The translations under genes were made by a program, and so were the position numbers. Shown here in pieces: positions 61,686-64,000 of a stretch of DNA of 64,000 nucleotides; within the stretch, counting starts at the first letter, position 1, and every line of letters starts with the position of its first letter. Where the stretch lies: the NCBI RefSeq assembly GCF_033170385.1, contig NZ_CP126170.1, positions 2,008,001 to 2,072,000 of the forward strand, in the 5' to 3' direction. The notes under the pieces were generated by a model. That model saw nothing but the letters and a program-made list of their open reading frames with translations. It was not told the DNA's origin and did not search any database. The DNA is from Xanthomonas rydalmerensis (GTDB lineage: Bacteria; Pseudomonadota; Gammaproteobacteria; Xanthomonadales; Xanthomonadaceae).

Positions 61686-62837
61686 TCAGAACCATTCCAG
61701 CAGCGAGATACCGACGCCGACGTAGGTGGCGCGGTGGTTGTAGTCGATCATGCTCTCGCCGTAGCCGTCGAACACCTGCACATGGCCGCGCAGCAGGTTG
61801 CTGATCGGGAAGCCCCAGTCCAGCTGCACCGCGCCGTGCGAACGGTCGCCGCCGCGCAGCGAGTGCCGCGCCATCAGCGCCACTTCGTGGCCGTTGCGGT
61901 TGTAGATCAGGGTCGCGTCGCCACGGCCCATGTAGTCCTCGATGTCCGGGTTGTTGTCCTGCTTGCGGCTCTCCGGGATGCGGTACCAGGGGCGCAGCAC
62001 CAGCGCCCAGTTGTCGCGGTCCAGGCCGATGTTGAGCATCGCCCGGTTCCAACTGCGTGACAGCGGATCGCTGCGGCCGTTGGACTGGTGGGTCAGCTGG
62101 ATGCCGGTCATCCGTCCCTTCCAGCCGAACAGGCTGTAGTTGTTGCGGAACACCAGCATCAGTTCCGGCTCGTAGTTGGTCTCGCGGAACGGGCGCGACT
62201 GCTCCGAGTTGTAGACCTGCCAGCGCGAGCTCTGGGTGTAGGCACCCCACAGGTCGCCGTTGTCACCGAAGATGTTCTCCACGATCTTGGTCTTGAAGCT
62301 CAGCTGGAACTTCGCCTCCACGCTGTCCAGCGGTTCGGCGGTGGTCACCGTGTTGACCGGGTTCGGCGAGGACGGCAGCTCGTTCTTCTTGCTGGTCCAG
62401 AACGCCGGCAGCAGGTATACCGGCTTGTAGGCGCGCAGCTGGAAGGTGCCCAGCTTGGAGTCCTTGGCCAGTTCCCAGCGGCTATCCAGCAGCGAACCCT
62501 TGCCGGCATTGGCGATGGTGCTGTCGTAGCGGTCCTGCTTGAAGATCGCGGCGGCGCGCTGGCGGGTGCGCTCGGCGACGCCGGCATCCTCCGGCACGCT
62601 GGCGTCCAGTTGCTGCTTCTGGCGTTCGCTGGCGACCTGCGCGGCGGCATCGGCCGCCTGCGGGTCGGCGGTCCGGCGCGACAGCGCCTGGTCGTAGCAG
62701 GCCAGGCGGGCGGCGTCGCTGGAGATGGCCACGCAGGCTTCCGGCGAGGCGGGAGTGGGCAGGACTTCCTGCGCATGTGCAAGCGGCACGGCCGCGATCG
62801 ACAGCAGTAACAGGGGGCGGACCTGGCGGTGGGACAT
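61686..62837 (-). CDS. pldA: Outer-membrane phospholipase A
   Basis: A 383-residue protein with signal peptide. The catalytic set of OMPLA is visible: His and Ser in QLTHQSNGRSDPLSRSWNR and the Asn there, with YEPELMLVF upstream and DGYGESMIDYNH, ending EWF with a terminal Phe as for outer-membrane barrels. Before the barrel lies a ~70-residue region starting ACVAISSDAARLACYDQAL, a C..I..D..RL.CYD motif. OMPLA degrades misplaced phospholipids in the outer leaflet. Confidence 0.94.
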   Translation of the reverse strand: MSHRQVRPLLLLSIAAVPLAHAQEVLPTPASPEACVAISSDAARLACYDQALSRRTADPQAADAAAQVASERQKQQLDASVPEDAGVAERTRQRAAAIFKQDRYDSTIANAGKGSLLDSRWELAKDSKLGTFQLRAYKPVYLLPAFWTSKKNELPSSPNPVNTVTTAEPLDSVEAKFQLSFKTKIVENIFGDNGDLWGAYTQSSRWQVYNSEQSRPFRETNYEPELMLVFRNNYSLFGWKGRMTGIQLTHQSNGRSDPLSRSWNRAMLNIGLDRDNWALVLRPWYRIPESRKQDNNPDIEDYMGRGDATLIYNRNGHEVALMARHSLRGGDRSHGAVQLDWGFPISNLLRGHVQVFDGYGESMIDYNHRATYVGVGISLLEWF

Positions 62838-62979
62838 GCGGTTCTCGCTGCAACGGGCGGCGCGGGCGGGTGGTGCGCTGCCGGGGTGAATGGCCGGCAG
62901 CGAAAATACAGGAAGTGACGACAACAGGGTCATCACGCGTTCATGCTGTCGCCGCGACGCCGTCTTCAGGCCGGCGTCT

Positions 62980-63465
62980 TCAGAGCAGCCAGGCCACCGC
63001 GAACACCGCGAGCATCGCCAGCGCCAGGCCGAGTTTGGCGGCGGTGCCCAGCACGATCCCCAGCCAGGTGCCGACGCCGACCCGGGTCGCCTGGCGCAGT
63101 TCGCGGCCGTGCCAGTACTCCCCGGCCAGGGCGCCGACGAAGGGGCCGACGAACAGCCCGATCGGCATGAAGAACATGCCGGCGATCCCGCCCAGCACCG
63201 ATCCCCACAGCGCCTTGCGACTGGCGCCGACGCGCTGCGCGCCGAACGCAGTGGCCAGCAGGTCGACCAGCAGCGACAGCGCGGTGAGCACGCCCAGCAC
63301 GGTCAGCGTCGGCCAGCCGAGGCGTTGGAAGCCATCGGCCCAGGCCGCCAGCAGCATCCCGGCGAACATCAGCGGCGTGCCGGGCAGGGCCGGCAGCAGC
63401 ACCCCCGCCAGCCCGACCAGCACCAGCAGCCCGGCGCACAGGTAATAGATGAACGCAGGGTCCAC
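62980..63465 (-). CDS. DUF456 membrane protein
   Basis: A 161-residue inner-membrane protein with four to five hydrophobic segments and the DUF456 pattern LAGVLLPALPGTPLMFAGMLLAAWADGF and the Gly-rich IAGMFFMPIGLFVGPFVGALAGE. The likely start is a GTG at 63465 (VDPAFIYYL). Function unknown. Confidence 0.88.
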   Translation of the reverse strand: MDPAFIYYLCAGLLVLVGLAGVLLPALPGTPLMFAGMLLAAWADGFQRLGWPTLTVLGVLTALSLLVDLLATAFGAQRVGASRKALWGSVLGGIAGMFFMPIGLFVGPFVGALAGEYWHGRELRQATRVGVGTWLGIVLGTAAKLGLALAMLAVFAVAWLL

Positions 63466-63558
63466 GTGGCTCACCGCGGGGGAGATTTGGGGGTTGACAG
63501 ATGGGGTCTTTTTGCTGATTGCATTTTCATTTTGACCGGGGTAAGTTGCAGCCGCTGC

Positions 63559-63703
63559 GTTTGCAAAGGTCACCGTGAATCGTGGCCTGATGCGGTAGAT
63601 CCATCGATCCGCTACATCGTTATACCTCGCTTCCTCCTTGCAACCAGCCGCCGCCCCCACGGCGTACCCACCCCTGAGACGAGTTCCAAGGAGTAAGTCC
63701 ATC
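63559..63703 (+). promoter_or_regulatory. Conserved 5' leader of the second cold-shock gene
   Basis: 63559-63632 aligns with 15668-15740, including the identical 18-nt core at 63569-63586. A TTGACA at 63494-63499 could be a -35 box with a poor -10. The leader ends with AAGGAG and a 10-base spacer before the ATG. The rest of 63466-63703 shows no gene. Confidence 0.65.
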
Positions 63704-63922
63704 ATGAACGGCACTGGCAATCGCGAAAACGGCACCGTGAAGTGGTTCAACGATGCCAAGGGTTTCGGTTTCATCAGCCGCGAAAACGGCGAGGACGTGT
63801 TCGTGCACTTCCGGGCCATCCAGACCCAGGGCTTCAAGAGCCTGAAGGAAGGCCAGAAGGTCAGCTTCACCGTGGTGCAGGGCCAGAAGGGCCTGCAGGC
63901 CGACGCGGTGCAGCCCATCTGA
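63704..63922 (+). CDS. Cold-shock protein, CspA family (second)
   Basis: A 72-residue cold-shock domain protein with KGFGFI and VFVHF RNA-binding motifs. It differs from the 15822 gene mainly at the N-terminus (MNGTGNRE) and in the middle of the domain. It carries its own leader and terminator. Confidence 0.97.
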   Translation: MNGTGNRENGTVKWFNDAKGFGFISRENGEDVFVHFRAIQTQGFKSLKEGQKVSFTVVQGQKGLQADAVQPI

Positions 63923-63947
63923 GGATTGCCGCGCGATGTGGCGCGCA

Positions 63948-63978
63948 GCAAAAAGGCCCGCATTGCGGGCCTTTTTGC
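63948..63978 (+). terminator. Rho-independent terminator of the second cold-shock gene
   Basis: GCAAAAAGGCCCGC and its complement form a 14-bp stem around ATT, with TTTTT at 63972-63976 inside the right arm and TTTT just after. It starts 25 bases after the stop and can act in either direction. Confidence 0.92.
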
Positions 63979-64000
63979 GTTTTCAGGGGATATCGGATCA

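Overview
The window is high-GC (roughly 68-70% by eye), gene-dense chromosomal DNA from a gammaproteobacterium of the family Xanthomonadaceae, most likely Xanthomonas. The pointers are the order nnr-tsaE-amiC-mutL, a FimX-type pilus regulator, YaeQ, a PhaR/PhaB pair, a TraB/GumN protein, an OprC-type copper receptor, GTAG-headed REP hairpins, and heptamer runs (GGGATTC/GGGGATT) in many intergenic gaps. The species is not determined. I see no rRNA, complete tRNA, CRISPR array, prophage or insertion sequence.

Layout. 1-7.3 kb: metabolite repair, tRNA modification, cell-wall hydrolysis and mismatch repair (nnr, tsaE, amiC, mutL), then two envelope proteins. 7.3-7.7 kb: three 140-bp tandem repeat units. 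7.7-15.3 kb: phaR, phaB, gluQ, htpX, fimX, a flavoprotein and yaeQ. 15.7-19.7 kb: first cold-shock gene, a GST, a secreted esterase-like protein and selO. 20-24.2 kb: RND efflux adaptor and pump. 24.3-31 kb: apt, dbpA, uup and a barnase/barstar pair. 31.3-42.6 kb: sodA, a degenerate EEP-fold protein, a GH3 glycosidase, an M14 peptidase, a peptide transporter, a rhomboid and a MarR regulator. 42.6-46.2 kb: an ECF sigma/anti-sigma pair divergent from a subtilase and a Gly/Ala-rich exported protein. 46.4-54.5 kb: M3 peptidase, glutathione peroxidase, ferredoxin-NADP reductase, an ABC exporter and an amidinotransferase-fold enzyme. 54.8-56.3 kb: an AhpD-like protein with an ECF41-type sigma factor. 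56.3-64 kb: fumarase, second GST, copper-uptake genes, outer-membrane phospholipase A, a DUF456 protein and the second cold-shock gene.

Strongest observations. (1) The ECF41 sigma gene and its CMD-family partner each have an upstream element of the form TGTCAC[A/G]-N16-CGTC, so the unit looks autoregulated; the sigma promoter would give a nearly leaderless mRNA. (2) The two cold-shock genes, 48 kb apart, share a ~73-nt leader block with an 18-nt identical core. (3) The ECF/anti-sigma/subtilase/Gly-Ala protein locus looks like a self-contained envelope system I cannot name. (4) Four GCAGCAT motifs lie upstream of phaR. (5) An 11-bp-arm AT-rich palindrome lies between fpr and its neighbour. (6) A ~265-bp nested inverted repeat lies between a peptidase and a peptide transporter. 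(7) A small gene opposite uup appears frameshifted.

Functional themes are envelope biogenesis and proteolysis, oxidative and cold stress, and copper acquisition. Function calls rest on recognised motifs; no database search was run.
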